Shown: in pieces, positions 45,331 to 57,349 of the stretch | Layout: each line of letters starts with the position of its first letter | Position numbering within the stretch: the stretch's first letter is position 1 | Assembly (NCBI GenBank): GCA_006384855.1 | Contig: VCJN01000224.1 | Location: 1 to 64,000, forward strand | DNA from: Tetraselmis striata | Taxonomy: Eukaryota; Chlorophyta; Chlorodendrophyceae; Chlorodendrales; Chlorodendraceae | Direction of reading: 5' to 3' | Length of the DNA: 64,000 nucleotides | Translations under genes and position numbers: made by a program | Notes under the pieces: generated by a model | The model's database searches: none | What the model was told of the DNA's origin: nothing | What the model saw: only the letters and a program-made list of their open reading frames with translations

Positions 45331-47183
45331 CTGGGAGCGTCCAGAATTGGCCATATTGGTTGGCGGAGGGGGCTGCCCGGAATGCCCCCGCTCCGTCGGA
45401 CGCCGCCCCGCCCCCTCCGCAGTCTTGAAGACAGAGGTAACTAATCTTCCCTACCTACCTACCTCACTTATGTGAACTGTTTAGAGCTGTGTTCTTGGGG
45501 TTTCCTTTTTCCTTCCCTGCTCCTAGGTTATGCGGGGGTCGACACTAGTACTGGTGCTTTTGCACCGGTGCTTGGGCCCTGCCTGGTTCTTTATTAGCAC
45601 CGAGAAGCCGATGTACGCACGGCACTTTGCGTGCCACCCACGGCGAGAACAACGGTCATCCCCGTACCCATCAAATCTTATAAAACCATCATCTTCCGCT
45701 AGACTGGACCACTCTCTTAGTTTTGTGCTGGCCTTCTGCCTGCACAACCCGCCCTCCCTCCCTCTGTGTGGCTCTACGGCTCTACTTTGCCACAAGTATC
45801 CCGCCCTTTCTATGTAACTAAGCCTTCGCACTTGTTGGCTAATCTTCCCTGCATACCTCCAAATACTAGTAAAATAGTACCTACCTGCTATTTTAGTTTT
45901 TTGCAGGAGCTAGCTGCAACAAAACAGATTAATGCATGAGCCAGCTGCAACAAAACTAGTACCTGGTACCTGTACATTCTGTCGTCGCGCGTTGCTGCTG
46001 CGCGCCGGCGCGCGCGTGTCGACCGATAACTACCACCGTTTGGCGCCGTCGTTCTGCACCCGATGGCCACCCAAGGCGTTGCGCCGTGTACAGCGTCACT
46101 TCCAGGTCAGTCGATCATCTACCCACTCCCATCGCCCAAGCTCGTCAACCCACCGCCAACTGAAACAAGGTATTTTGACCCCCCCCCCTTCCCTCTCCCG
46201 TACTTCGATACCAACTCCTCGCCATCCGCGCATCGGCTACCCGTTTCCAGCCTCCCCACTGTGCTCCGGCCTTCCGGTATTTTGTTTGGATCTCGTGTGC
46301 GACTTTTAGGGTTGTCCGCCTATAACAATATCGTTGCCAGTGTCAGGCACCCGCCCCGCCGCAAACCCCTACGAAAGCAGCAGCCGTCTGCTACCAGGCC
46401 CAACGCGCACGCGCCGGTCGTGCCTGTGTCACATCCCGTGTATCTGCACGTCTGTACCCATGTTGTGTGCCTTCGTCTGCCCTTATGGAGACTCCTACGC
46501 GGCGGCATTCGGTGTGGACGGCTGGCAGGCCTTGCCGGTAAACGACACACCGACGCGCTCTGCCCGCAGCACACTTAGTCGCACATCAAGTTGCTCGGCT
46601 CGCCGCAGCAGCTCACTGCCCCCTTCCCTCTGTGCCGTATACCCGCCCTCGCCGCGACTACGTGTGTCTTTAGCGGCGTGATACTGCTTCCCCGTCCTTC
46701 GAAACAGTTTGTCGATGAGACTGCACACGGCGCCTCAGATCACCGGCCGCGTCTGCGCCGCCGGCGTTTCGCCGTTTTTTACCCGGACGCCTAGTCGAAA
46801 CTCTTCAAACCGATCTCTGCACCCCGCTGTTGACGAGTTTCGGCTCCAAGGCACTATGACTGCTTGGATCTGTTGCCGCACAATCTGTCCGTTGTCAGTG
46901 AGGGCGCCTGAGAAGAGAAACCGTCCTGGCGTCACGCGCAACGATCGGTAGGTGGTAGTCTCGGGAAGGCGTCACCCTCGATCTCTCCCGATGGCCGATC
47001 GCCGACGCCACTCCTTGCCTGACCGACCTGCCGCCCTGGACTGCCCCTAGTAGTCATTCATTCCCGGCAAGCGTGATAGCTCGCGTGAACGCCTCTGAGC
47101 GCCATGCTGATACCGCATTCTTGGTGTGCCCCATTCTCAGCAACTTCGTCATCAACCTTCTCAGTAACTCCACAGCTGGCAAC
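45331..47183. promoter_or_regulatory. Intergenic region and 5' flank of MDH
   Basis: No gene recognised. Open frames at 46.0-46.7 kb on both strands are GC-rich by-products with no domain. The last part should contain the MDH promoter and 5' UTR; no defined element could be assigned. Confidence 0.35.
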
Positions 47184-49378
47184 ATGGCCCGCATGGCTGC
47201 CTCCGTCGCCACCCCTCGTGCCCACCTGGGGGCTCGCGCCTCCGTGCCGACCCAGCGTTTTGGCGCCAGCACCCGCGGCTTCGTGACCGCAGCTCGCCCC
47301 AGCTACGTGCGCACCTCTCGTCGGGGTCAGGTGATCGAGTGCAAGAAGGTGGCTGTCCTGGGCGCAGCTGGCGGCATCGGGCAGCCGCTGGCGCTCCTGC
47401 TCAAGATGAACAAGCTCGTCACCGAGCTCAACCTGTACGATATCCAGGGCACCCCGGGCGTGGCGGCGGATCTGAGCCACTGCAACACCCCCGTGAAGGT
47501 CCTGCTGCGCGCCACACCAGTGCACCGCACCCTCTGTCCTATGCGCATTTGAACGCCACAGGCATGTCTGTCATTTTGTCACTGTGCTGGGGCTGAAATC
47601 CTTGGCCGCCACGGCATGTGGAACTTAGGTGAAGGGGTACATGGGTGACGAGGAGCTCGAGGCGGCCCTCACCGGCTGCGACCTTGTCGTTATCCCGGCT
47701 GGCGTGCCTCGCAAGCCTGGCATGACGCGCGACGATCTATTTGCTATCAATGCCGGCATTGTCAAGAACCTGGCCACGGCATGCGCCAAATACTGCCCAA
47801 ATGTGCGCCGGTTACGAGCATGCATTTGCTGTACCTGCCTAGTTTGATTCAGCTATGGCGGCATGCCGGTGGCGCGCTGGCTGCTTTGTGCGGCATGTGG
47901 ATGTGCCTCACATTGTCACTGGTACACTCCACAGGCGGTCCTCAACATCATCTCCAACCCCGTCAACTCCACCGTTCCCATCACCTCCGAGATCTTCAAG
48001 GCCGCCGGCAAGTACAATGCCAAGAAGATCATCGGCGTCACCTCCCTGGATGTCGTGCGCTCCAACACCTTTGTGTCGGAGCTCAAGGGGCTTCCCCTCA
48101 AGGATGTGGATGTGCCCGTGATTGGTGGCCACGCCGGAGTCACCATCCTGCCCCTCCTCTCCCAGGTGCTGCCGACAAAGCCTCTCCCCCCCCCCCCCCC
48201 CCCAACTTTCTCCCTTCCCTCCTCCCTCCCTCCCAGCAATCTATAAACCCTGCCCAGCTCTGCTTTCTGTTGTACATCGCTTGTGCCCTGCTGACTGTGC
48301 TGCTCACTGCCGTTCCGCAGACCTACCCCAAGGTGACCTTCACCCAGGAGGAGATCGAGGCGTTGACTCCCCGGATTCAGGAGGCCGGCACCGAGGTGGT
48401 GGAGGCCAAAGCTGGAAAGGGCTCTGCCACCCTCTCCATGGTAAGGCTCCGCAAGTGCTCACCCCTGCTGCGCTCCCCGTCCCATCAGCCTGCCAGTGCC
48501 TGCCCGGGCTGCGTCGCGGTCAAGCTGTACACTGACACCATGCATTTTCATGCTGATGCCTGCCAGGCCTACGCCGCGGCACGCATGGCGGAGTCCTGCC
48601 TGCTGGCTCTGTCCGGCGAGGAGAATGTCGTGGAGTGCGGATACGTGGCATCTGATGTAAGCTCAACACCTCTACCTAATTCAGCTACGCCGTCTTGTAT
48701 CAGCGCACACACAGCCCCCCCCCCCCCCCCCCCCCTCCCCCCAACACCCGGAGCCCCTTCCCAGTGATGGACCATTGCCAGGCACATGCACATGCTGTAC
48801 ATGCGTGGAAGCTGCTGTGCTCATGGGAGATGCGTGCTTGCACTCTGGTTTGCAGGTCGTCCCCGGCTGCGATTACTTTGCGTCGAAGCTGCTGCTGGGC
48901 ACGGAGGGGGTGCAGGAGATCTACCCTCCTGGGGAGATGACTGAGTACGAGCAGGGCAAGCTGGAAGAGCTTATCCCAATGCTCCAGGGCAACATCAAGA
49001 AGGTGCGTGCACTTTGTGACACTGTTAAACCGACTCCGGGCTCGCCACCTATAATCTCTTTGACCCCCTCGCTAAGAAGGAAAAACAATATCTATCTGAA
49101 AATACCGGAATGTATAACCAACATTGCCCGAATATCAGACTTGACGGCGCAAAACAAGTCTTATGCGACCGCCAAACCCAATTTAGCAATGTACGGGCAA
49201 GCAGCCAGCCCCAGGAATCCCTGATGTACAGCTGATGACCGGCGGCGCTTGCATTGTATTTAGCTGCCTCGCGACGTTCTCACGGTGGCTGCGCGCTGAC
49301 TTGCTCTCTCGGTGTGTTGGTTGGTATGTGTGTTCACAGGGTGTGGAATTTGCTAGCAAGGAGGCCACTACTGCCTGA
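47184..49378 (+). CDS. MDH: NAD-dependent malate dehydrogenase, probably organellar (7 exons, 371 aa)
   Basis: Exons: 47184-47498, 47629-47802, 47935-48165, 48321-48440, 48567-48656, 48856-49002, 49340-49378. All introns are GT-AG, the frame is 1116 nt and the stop is TGA. It oxidises malate to oxaloacetate with NAD. Visible features: an N-terminal presequence of about 50 residues rich in Ala, Arg, Ser and Thr; the Rossmann loop [11 protein letters not shown] (about 57-66) with the NAD-selecting Asp in LYDI (86); the mobile-loop block [15 protein letters not shown] (Arg 133 and 139); [13 protein letters not shown] (Asp 202, Arg 205); and the catalytic His in IGGHAG (229). These fit the mitochondrial/plastid/peroxisomal LDH-MDH subclass. 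There is no C-terminal SKL and the presequence looks plastid-like, so plastid NAD-MDH is favoured over the mitochondrial form. Introns 3 and 5 carry poly(C) runs. Confidence 0.95.
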
Positions 49379-50540
49379 GGAGCAATCGGGCTCCGTAATG
49401 TACAATCGCCACAGAGAACTGAAGATAGAAGCGATCAGGTAGCAATCGCATTAGAAACTTGCCAGCGTAGCATCTTCCTGAGTTCCTTTGTCGCGGAAGG
49501 TAAACTTTGCATGCGACATGACTAAACAGCAGGCGTGAAGCCTGGGCGCTCGCACTGCTGGGTGCAACTGCAACCCATTCCGTGCAACGTGGCCCGCAAG
49601 GGATGGCGCAGGCAGAGGAGAGGGGGGGTCTCAGGTACGACTTCAAGTACCTAGCATGGAGATGCCCGCGGCGGCAGGGTGCTCTCAACGCGGCCTCATG
49701 AGGCCATGGTGGGGTTAAAGCAATGCTGATCCACTGAATTGATCCCGACTGAAATGACGCGCCTCCTTTTTGCTCGCAACCCCTTCTCCCACAGGATAGT
49801 TCATACCGGGCTCTTTCATATGAAAAAGCCACGAGAAGTAGTTATATATTAAACACGACTTAGATTTTATGTGTTGTTTTAGGTACCCCCCCCCCCCCCC
49901 CCCCCCCCCGCAACCTTGTTGCCCTCTTTTTGATAATACACGCTGAAGTAATGTTTAAGTACTATGAATGGGTTATTTACATATATATATGGCATGAGGA
50001 CCGCAGCAACACTATTGGCAGCCCAACAACAACACTAAGCATCAATACAGCATGCAGCAAAACAACAATGAGCATGCACAACGCAGATGGCAACATATAG
50101 TGCGGACAAAGTAATTACATGATGGTTGTGGTTCCTGTGCCCCCGACCCTCCCGGCCTCACTGCCTACCATCTAGTTGCTGACTCCTGCTGACTGCTGAC
50201 AATGTAATCGTAGTGTTGCTGCAAACTGCCGGACAGAGCGCCGCACAACGGGCTGGTTTGCACGCCTAGGCTGCCTTGTGTTGCTGCTCTGGGTGTTGCC
50301 TACCAACCTTTACCGTTTGCACACCGAGGCTACGTACTAGTGTTGCCTCAATGTCTGCCGCCCATTTGCGGGCGGGCACGGCTCGGAAACCTGACTGACT
50401 GTCTAATCCTTATATGTTGTTTGCCCCGTTCTCATCTGGCTACGGTGTTGTTGTAGACTCCGTTGTTGTTGTTTCGCCTCCGTTGTTATTTGACCCGTAC
50501 TTCGTTGCTTACCAGTTGTTTGTTTACCCCGTGGGATCCG
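49379..50540. other. 3' flank of MDH and intergenic DNA
   Basis: No gene seen. A poly(C) run of about 22 nt lies at 49888-49909. A TGTAA at about 50204-50208 is too far away to assign safely to MDH. Confidence 0.4.
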
Positions 50541-51160
50541 TCGTAGAGACGCTGCAAGGGTTTCACTGGTGCCAGTCCTGTCCCGGAGGCGGGAAAAAAA
50601 CCATGGGATGGCCTGCTACGGGTTCTGGTATCAGGGGTACCCTACCGGTATCCGGTACGCGGTGCCACCACGAGGTACAAAGGTGGTACGAGGTACTGGC
50701 CGTTGTGTATTTATACCATTACCAGGTACGGGTACTCGTACAGGTACTGGTGTGAATAATTTCAAAAAGCCAGTAACAAATCCAACCACTGCCAAAAACA
50801 GTACTTCAAGATCAACCTAAAGGAACTTGTAATGATTACTGGTGTTTTTTACACCAGGGCTTCCACAATGCGCACTACAGACAGAGCTAACAGCAACTAT
50901 GAAACGTTGCCAGCAAGAGAGAGACATAAGCGTGAAACCACGATCGAGTAGGAGGCCAGGGAGCCAAGAACCAAGGATTAGTCGCTACTGGTAGCACGGG
51001 CAGAGCTGCTCGTAGCAGCAGGGTTTGGCAGGCGGGTGAATAATATCAGGCGGCGGGCGGTACATCATCCTGTCATCAGCAGAGCCGTGCAGTCCTTCTT
51101 CCTTTTTTCCTCCCCCGGGACAGGACTGGCACCAGTGAAACCCTTGCAGTGGCTCTACGA
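50541..51160. mobile_element. Terminal-inverted-repeat element (MITE-like), ~620 bp
   Basis: The left arm 50541-50598 and right arm 51103-51160 are inverted copies, including CTGCAAGGGTTTCACTGGTG followed by CCAGTCCTGTCCCGG and then an A-rich (left) or T-rich (right) run. A few mismatches separate them. The interior has GGTAC-rich low-complexity sequence (50620-50750) and the dispersed block shared with 12.25 kb. No transposase is encoded. Outer target duplications were not identified. Confidence 0.75.
50866..50977 (+). repeat. Dispersed repeat, copy 2 (partner at 12246-12362)
   Basis: Shares GCGCACTACA, a GCTAACAGCAA block, GACATAAGC and AGGCCAGGGAGCCAAGAACC in the same order and orientation as copy 1. 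It lies inside the TIR element at 50.5-51.2 kb. Confidence 0.8.
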
Positions 51161-52030
51161 TGGCCGTTCATAGGTCCAGCTACGGAAAGCCCTGGGTACC
51201 CGTAGGCGACGCTCCGTCACAGTCAAGGAAATTGCCGAAGCATTCTGCAAGACTAATTAGCGACTAAATGCCAGAATTTCCGAGACTTGGATCACCGGCT
51301 AAAACACGGCCATCAAAATACCCGGCACTGACCACGAAATAAGGTCCGCCCTACCCGGGTGAGAACTTTTTGGTTACAGGGAGAGCGTCCGGAGAATGCA
51401 CGCAAAGTACTGGGGGAGGAAAAAGCCTACATTTAAGCAGATGAACCCTCTTACCCTCCGCCCTACCCGGGTGCGTGGGCCTTTGGAGCAGTGCAGTAAA
51501 TACTGGTACGTCATTTAAATACAGATACCGTCACCTGTGATGCCGCGCGCGCGCGCAGTAGTGGCTCGTGGCGGCGCCGCGGGATCCTAGTAGTCGCTAC
51601 CAGTACCGGTGCTGTACCTACTTTTAGGATACGGCGGGTACTCGTACCGGGGGGTACTCGTACCTCCTGCTACGTACCCACCGCCATACCTGTGATGCGC
51701 GCCGGCGCATTTCATTTCGCTCATCATTTCGCTCACGAACGATGATGACCACCGTCGCCCTTATCGACCCCGTGTAACCAAAACCCATCATAACAAGCAG
51801 GTGACGAGCAAGCAGGCCGTGAGGATTACTCCGTCCGACCTTCTCGCGCGCCAATAACTCTCAGTCCCACTACAGCAGGCACAGAAGCGTCTTGACGGCA
51901 CACGTCGCATACAAGCGGGCTCGAGAGTGGACCTATACTGCTTGTGCGTCGTACGGGCTGTGCCTGCAGACAGCACACGACACGGAGGTGCAGCACGATC
52001 CCACCCCTAGGCAGGGGACCGACAGCACCA
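51161..52030. other. Intergenic, repeat-derived
   Basis: 51222-51300 repeats the block found at 27215-27300 (AAATTGCCGAAGCATTCTGC, GGATCACCGGC). A second, GTACTCGTAC-rich patch lies at 51595-51690. A GCGCGCGCGC run is at about 51546-51556. No gene seen. Confidence 0.5.
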
Positions 52031-53051
52031 ATGCCCTCTTTCCAGGGGTGCGAGACCACGGGCAGCAATAGAATCACGGCACATACATATACCCTTCGTG
52101 CCACGGATGTCTTGCAAGGGAAGCAGCATGAATACAGCAATCAAATCAGGCGGAACAAAACTTTGCGGGCAATGAAGTCCAACCTGCCGGACCAGGATGA
52201 CTGGTCGACACGTAGCTGCACTGGGTCGCCTACTATTCTTGGCGTGCAATACAGGCATCTGGAACCGTCAGCGGCCGACAGTGACTTGGAGACCGCATCA
52301 GTACCGCTAAGGAGGGAGCGGGTGTGCTTGCAGAATGCCGCAAAACGCTCCTGGACACGATCCGGAGAGGAGTTGAGTGAGAAAGACAAGTGCGAAAAAA
52401 TACACTTTTCTACAGCAGACTGGGAGTCCGCGCCTCGCAAGTCGGACTACCGACCTTCGACCGCCTCTACGCGGCTGTTGCTTACCGAACTGGGATGCGA
52501 CGAAGAGGAAGACCACTGTGTCACGCCTCGGGCATCCAGTGGTAGTTTGGGCGTACGACCGCAGTTAGTGGCAGGAGCTGCTGTATTTCTGGCGTTGTGC
52601 GCTTTTGTTTTCTGGGCCGCGGCTTCCCGCCACGCCCCGCCGCCACCCCCGGGCGCCAAGGAACGCGAGCATCTTCCGGCAGCCGCTCAGCGATCTCGAT
52701 GTCGTATCACACGCGGCGCTCCGGATTTGCAACATTCGTGATTTTGGAGCTCTGGAGGGTGCAAGGCTTCGAGAAGGACTGGCAGCGGCTCTGCACGTGG
52801 AGGCGGGAGAGGTACAAATACTGCAGTCGAGCAGCTCATCCGCTGCTTCGGGTCTCAACGGTTGGCTATCCAGGGCGCCGCTAGACATCGACATCCGCTT
52901 CTCAGTGGAAGTACCGATCGATTTTGACTTGAAGTCCTACGGGCTTCTCCTGCACGAGGTAACAAACTCCGGGAAGCTGAAGGAGTCGCTCAACGCGCAC
53001 GGCATTTCCTGCAGGAGCCTGCATGGCAAGCACCTTGTCCGATACAGTTAG
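52031..53051 (+). CDS. Single-pass membrane protein, unknown, with apparent frameshift
   Basis: Frame 1 starts at ATG 52031 (or 52172, MKSNLPDQDD) and encodes an N-terminal soluble region (HLEPSAADSDLETASVPLRR, TRLLLTELGCDEEEDHCVT). A clear transmembrane helix follows (PQLVAGAAVFLALCAFVFWA, about 52560-52619), then a Pro run. Frame 1 then stops near 52741. A second frame overlaps and continues convincingly: NASIFRQPLSDLDVVSHAAL, ICNIRDFGALEGARLREGLA, LHVEAGEVQIL and DIDIRFSVEVPIDFDLKSYG, ending in TAG at 53051. The second part looks like a small extracellular alpha/beta domain of SEA-like style, an inference from pattern only. No GT-AG intron resolves the shift, which falls in the C-rich stretch at about 52625-52690. 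It is either a real break or a base error. Confidence 0.5.
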
Positions 53052-53636
53052 ATGAAAAATGTATGCCAGTAGAAGTGTTCATAGCGGGAGCATATCTATG
53101 AAAACTTAGTTCCTTTCGCTGGTCAATAAACTCCGGTAGCCATAGCGCTGCGACCATCCTTCGCCAGCGCGCCAGAACGCCCATGGATGACAAGACACTA
53201 CTGCCCAATGCATACCCTGCAGCAGAAATACAGTAATTTTGCCCTGTCCACAAACCACGATTTTAATTCAATAATTTATTTCTTGTCCCTCACTGACACA
53301 TGGATGTCTCCGATCCGTTCAATCGTGTATGCATTGTCTGATCCAGTGCTGGCATGACACGAGGGATCGTTTGACGCTGTGGGCGCAGTCCGAAATGAAA
53401 TGATTCAACCTATTTCAAGCTGAGCCTCTCAATTTGCGGTCCCAAATCTGAGCTCGCACATGCATTTCATTGAGCACACGGCATACACCAAGCCTGACAA
53501 GTCGCAGTGAGCGAATCAAATAGCAGCGCAATAGCAGCCCAATTACGGCTCGAATAATGTCATGTCCGAGGGCCAGATGTTCAACATATCCCTACTAACA
53601 ATAAATCATCTTGGTACGTGTCAACAGCTGGGCGGC
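53052..53636. other. Intergenic between convergent genes
   Basis: AT-richer than its neighbours. It should hold the 3' UTRs of the plus-strand membrane-protein gene and the minus-strand disordered-protein gene. No repeat or RNA gene recognised. Confidence 0.4.
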
Positions 53637-56157
53637 TCAATTGGTGGCCGCACTGGGCGGGGCAGGTATCCTTGATGGCTTGGGGCGGAGCGGGAGCTTG
53701 GAGGCGCTGGGTGACCCCTTCCGGCTGAGCTGGAAAAAACTGCTGCCCTTCCCAACACTGCTTTTCCCCGCCCCAGAAGGCTGGCTAGGACGTTCTGTGG
53801 CGGGAGGCCGCCCATCCTCTGGCTGGGACTTGGGCGCCGCAAGGCGCTGGTCAGGCGAGCGCACGCCAGTGGACAGCAGCGACAGCTGGCGTGGCTTGGG
53901 GACCGGCTCCTCTGGTGAGCCAGAAGCCCCCTTCTTGTATCGCTGGAACACACTGAAGAGCCGGCTGCGCGCCGGCTTCTGTGAGGGCTTCGGGGCGAGC
54001 GGCACCAGCGCGGGCGGCGCGCCAGCCGCGAGGACAGTCGTGGGAAGTGGCAGCTGCGCGGGGTCAGGCGACAGCAGGGCGGCCGTGGGTGCCTCGTACG
54101 GGGACGGCAATGCTGCCTCCAGTGCTGACGGCTGGCTGGGCCCTGGAGACGGCAGCTCCATGTCTGCCTGCACCCAGGCCTCATGGTCGGGGTCCGAGCT
54201 ATCGGCCGCTGGGGGAAGCGGCCTGGGTACGGTGGCGCCATCAGAGCCCGGGCTGAAGTAGTACTCCTCCTCCTCCCCTTGCCCGCCCGTCTTCCCCTCT
54301 TCTTCCTCATGACAGTCCAGAAACTCCTCCAAGGGTGGGGGCGGGAGCGCCTCGGGGGCACTATGCTTCCCACCATCGCCGGCCCTCGGGCTGCTAGCCC
54401 CCGAGGCCAGCCGGGAGCCGGACTCCTCGTCGCTGTACAGCACAGCGGGGCCGTTGCGCGGGTCGGTGGGGGGCGGGGTGCCGGGGTGGTCGGTGCCGCT
54501 CGTGTTGGCCAGGCTGGCATCCAGCGTGGCATCCGCTGTGGCGCAGTCAGGGTCCCACAGGCCCGGCCCCTGCCCCAGAGAGATGGACAGCCGGGCCACA
54601 TTCTCCAGCACCTCCTCGTGCGACATCAGCGGCAGCTCTGTTGGGACGCAGCCCTCCGCGATGGTGGCCAGGCGGCTTCGGCTCCTCTGCGGGCGGCTCT
54701 GCCGGCTCCTTTTCATTTGGGAGCGGGTGACGAGCCGACATTGGGAACATAGCGCCTGCGTGGGCGGAATCTGGCACGCCGCCCAGCCGGCTGAGATCCA
54801 GGGAAAGCTTGGGCGGCGGCGGGTGGAGCGGTGGGGGAGGCTGCGGGGCTGCTGTCGTGGGACGCTAGCCACGTGTCCTCCTCCTCATCGCCTTCCAGCA
54901 CGCACGCGGCGCTGGGCTCCTGCAGTCGGCCTGTCGTGTCCTCCGTGCCGGCCAGAGTTTCCGCGCACAAGACCGCTTCCTGCAGCAGGTGGTCGATCAG
55001 CGGCTCTGAGGAGCGGTTGCGGCTGCGCAGAGGGGGCGTGTTGGCGGCTGAGCCCTCCGCCTCAGAGCTCAGCAGTGCCTCGCTACCAAGCCAGCTGCTG
55101 TCCACCTGGGAGGCGCCGTCAAGGCTGCTCTCAAATGCCTGTGGCGATGCATTGGGGGGGGGGGGGGGGGGGGCAGAGGGCGGTTCAAATCCCGCACGTG
55201 ATGCTGAGAACTGGCTTCGACGGATTGCAGTAGTCCAGGACGCAAGGACGACATGATGACAGTATTGATACATATGGATAAAGAAAATGACAGATAGAGC
55301 GAACGAGGGCGTGCTGGTTGCCAGTCTGTTAGGGCTGAACGCACCTGCAGAGCTTGCCTGCCAGTGCCAAATAAGGGAGGCGACAGCGAGGATTGCCGGT
55401 CCCGTACGCCGGTCCAGGAGGTGGCGCTGCTGGTCAACGAGCCGGCTGAGTCCAGCGATACGCTGTCATGGGCGCTTGTGCCATCGCCACGGAGGTTCTG
55501 GTACACCACCCAGTCCCCCTGGCATGATATGTGCAGCTCCCCGGGCGCCACAGACTTGGCGGGGCCGCGCGCGGGACTGGCGGATGCGCCGGCGTCGGCG
55601 TTTCTCGCGGCGGCGGCACCCTCCGTGAGTCGCCGCCGCTCCCAGTCCACCTCCCAGGTGTGCAGCCAGTCTGCCTGCTGGCTGGCCGTCGCCAGCGCCT
55701 CTTCGATCTGGCTGTCCAGCTGGAGGCACTCCTCCAGCACGACGCTGGCCTCCAGCTCCTGAAACTCGTGGACGAGCTCCTCCTCCTCCCACAGCGTCCC
55801 GCCCGCGCTTCCCGTGCTGCTGGCGCCGCTCGGCGAGAACGGCGCGGCGGAGTCATCCGCACTGCCCTCTTCATCGCACTTGGCCGGTACGTACGCCTGC
55901 CAGCGCAGCCGGCTCAAGTCTCGCTCTGTCGCCCCGCCGCCCTCGCCGCCCGGCGCTGATTCGGACAAACTAGCCAACCATCCAGCCTCGGAGCTGGCGA
56001 TGGTGTTCGACAAGGAGACGTTTATTGCTGCCTCGCGCGGGGTGGCTAAGACGGTAGGCGGCCCTCGCCCGGAGTCGGCCGGGTTCGGGTTTAAACCGCT
56101 CTCCCCTGCGAGCGCCGCGAAGCGCCCCTTCTTGAACAGCTCTGGCACGAGCGTCAT
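53637..56157 (-). CDS. Large Ser/Pro/Glu-rich disordered protein, unknown function
   Basis: Exon A 56157-55345 starts at ATG (MTLVPELFKKGRFAALAGES) and ends at a good donor CAG|GTGCGT. Exon B starts at 55138 (AFESSLDGASQVDSSWLGSE) in the same phase and passes PLIDHLLQEAVLCAETLAGT and an acidic GDEEEDTW. Between about 54870 and 54670 the best-looking frame changes twice, via KLSLDLSRLGG and NEKEPAEPPAEEPKPP, before the final long frame. That frame contains LATIAEGCVPTELPLMSHEE, VLENVARLSISLG, an acidic EEEEYYF block, KPARSRLFSVFQRYKKG and a Ser/Lys/Pro-rich C-terminus, with TAA at 53637. It has no recognised domain. Helical QELEASVVLEECLQLDSQIE in exon A may form a coiled coil. The frame changes mean unresolved short introns or indels. 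The intron after exon A contains a poly(G) tract. Confidence 0.55.
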
Positions 56158-57349
56158 ATTGCCGCGCACGGGGGGGGGGGGGGGAGGGGGCGGGGGGAGT
56201 AGGGGTTATTTCGGTGGCTTCGGCCCCACTGGTCACACTCCCTGACCCTTCACGCGGGGCCGAGTTGGCTGAGCTCCACGTCGTCAAGGTAGTCAAGGCA
56301 AGTGCTGCGTCCTGACCGGCTACCGTCGGCCGCTGTCGCGAGGAAAGGACTACACTACATAGGTAGTCCACCACGATCGCCCACGCTGCAAATAGCACAA
56401 GGGCGGGTGGAACGTAGTCGAACACTGCGTCACTACTACGAGGGCCATATGTATGTACTTTCATGAAAATTGCTTAAATTTCAGAAACTTTTTTCCATGA
56501 AAAGTTTCTACCCACAGCATCTCTAATGTTTAAAACTTCAATTCGCGGCAAATTTGCGGTAACTTCAATTCGCAATGTGCCCGTAGAGTACAGGACGGAC
56601 CGCGTGCAACTGTGCAAGGCGGCCGGCTTTAATGTACGCGATCTTCGCATTCCTGCAACCAGCGGGCTGCAAAACTGTTTGAAACCCTGAAGTACGCACA
56701 ATGAACCGTCTAGTCGCTACCCTTAGTCGCTATACTTGAACTTTAGTCGCTATACTCCTGCCTCAAATATTTATTTTGGCAGGAGTATAATGTTTTTTAA
56801 GCACTGACCGGGGCGGGCATCGACTTTGGCACCGAGGACAGATTTGCCTAACGACTTCTTCCTGTCCGACCGCTCATCGTCTCTTCCAGTCATTCCAGTG
56901 GTAGATACACTGCGGGGTTCCGATATATGTACTATGCTGCTACCAGTACGACGTAACGCTGGATTGCGCTCGTGTCTATGCGTCCTTGTTTTTCACGTGT
57001 ATATGGGGCTATGCCAATAATGCGTTGCGGCTGCGGGAGAGCATGTCCCTACTGGTACTGGCACTTTCTTCACGTTCAGTCGCCAGCGATCGGCGTTGCA
57101 ATCCGCGCACTCGCGTGTCGTTCTTACAGGTACTAAGGATTAGCTACACCGATCTATCCGTGACGATCTACAATGACTGTGGCTTCAACACCAGCATTAC
57201 TTAGATTCAACTGTGACTCTGCTATTTACTCATGACACTACCTTCTTTTCGTCACACCCTTGAATTGATGATATGGCAAGTGCCTGTGTCAGAATATAAA
57301 TCTGCCAAGGTTGGGATAGCCAGGCGATGGACATCCACAGGCAGCTGTT
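56158..57349. other. 5' flank of the disordered-protein gene; no gene seen
   Basis: A poly(G) tract (56170-56184) lies immediately upstream of the ATG. At 56711-56757 TAGTCGCTA(TAC) repeats. 56751-56789 is a 12-bp perfect inverted repeat (TATACTCCTGCC / GGCAGGAGTATA) with a 15-nt AT-rich loop. Frames at 56.8-57.2 kb lack recognisable motifs. Confidence 0.45.

Noticed and set aside
46063..46578. 171-codon plus-strand frame upstream of MDH
   Set aside because: Pro/Arg/Ser-biased, no domain, overlapped by equally long frames on the other strand.
53611..54261. Plus-strand 216-codon frame
   Set aside because: It is the complement of the low-complexity minus-strand exon. The reverse complement of a Pro/Ser-rich frame stays open by composition.
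55181..55192. tRNA B-box-like GGTTCAAATCC
   Set aside because: Upstream is a poly(G) tract and no A box or cloverleaf can be drawn. It lies in the intron of the disordered-protein gene.
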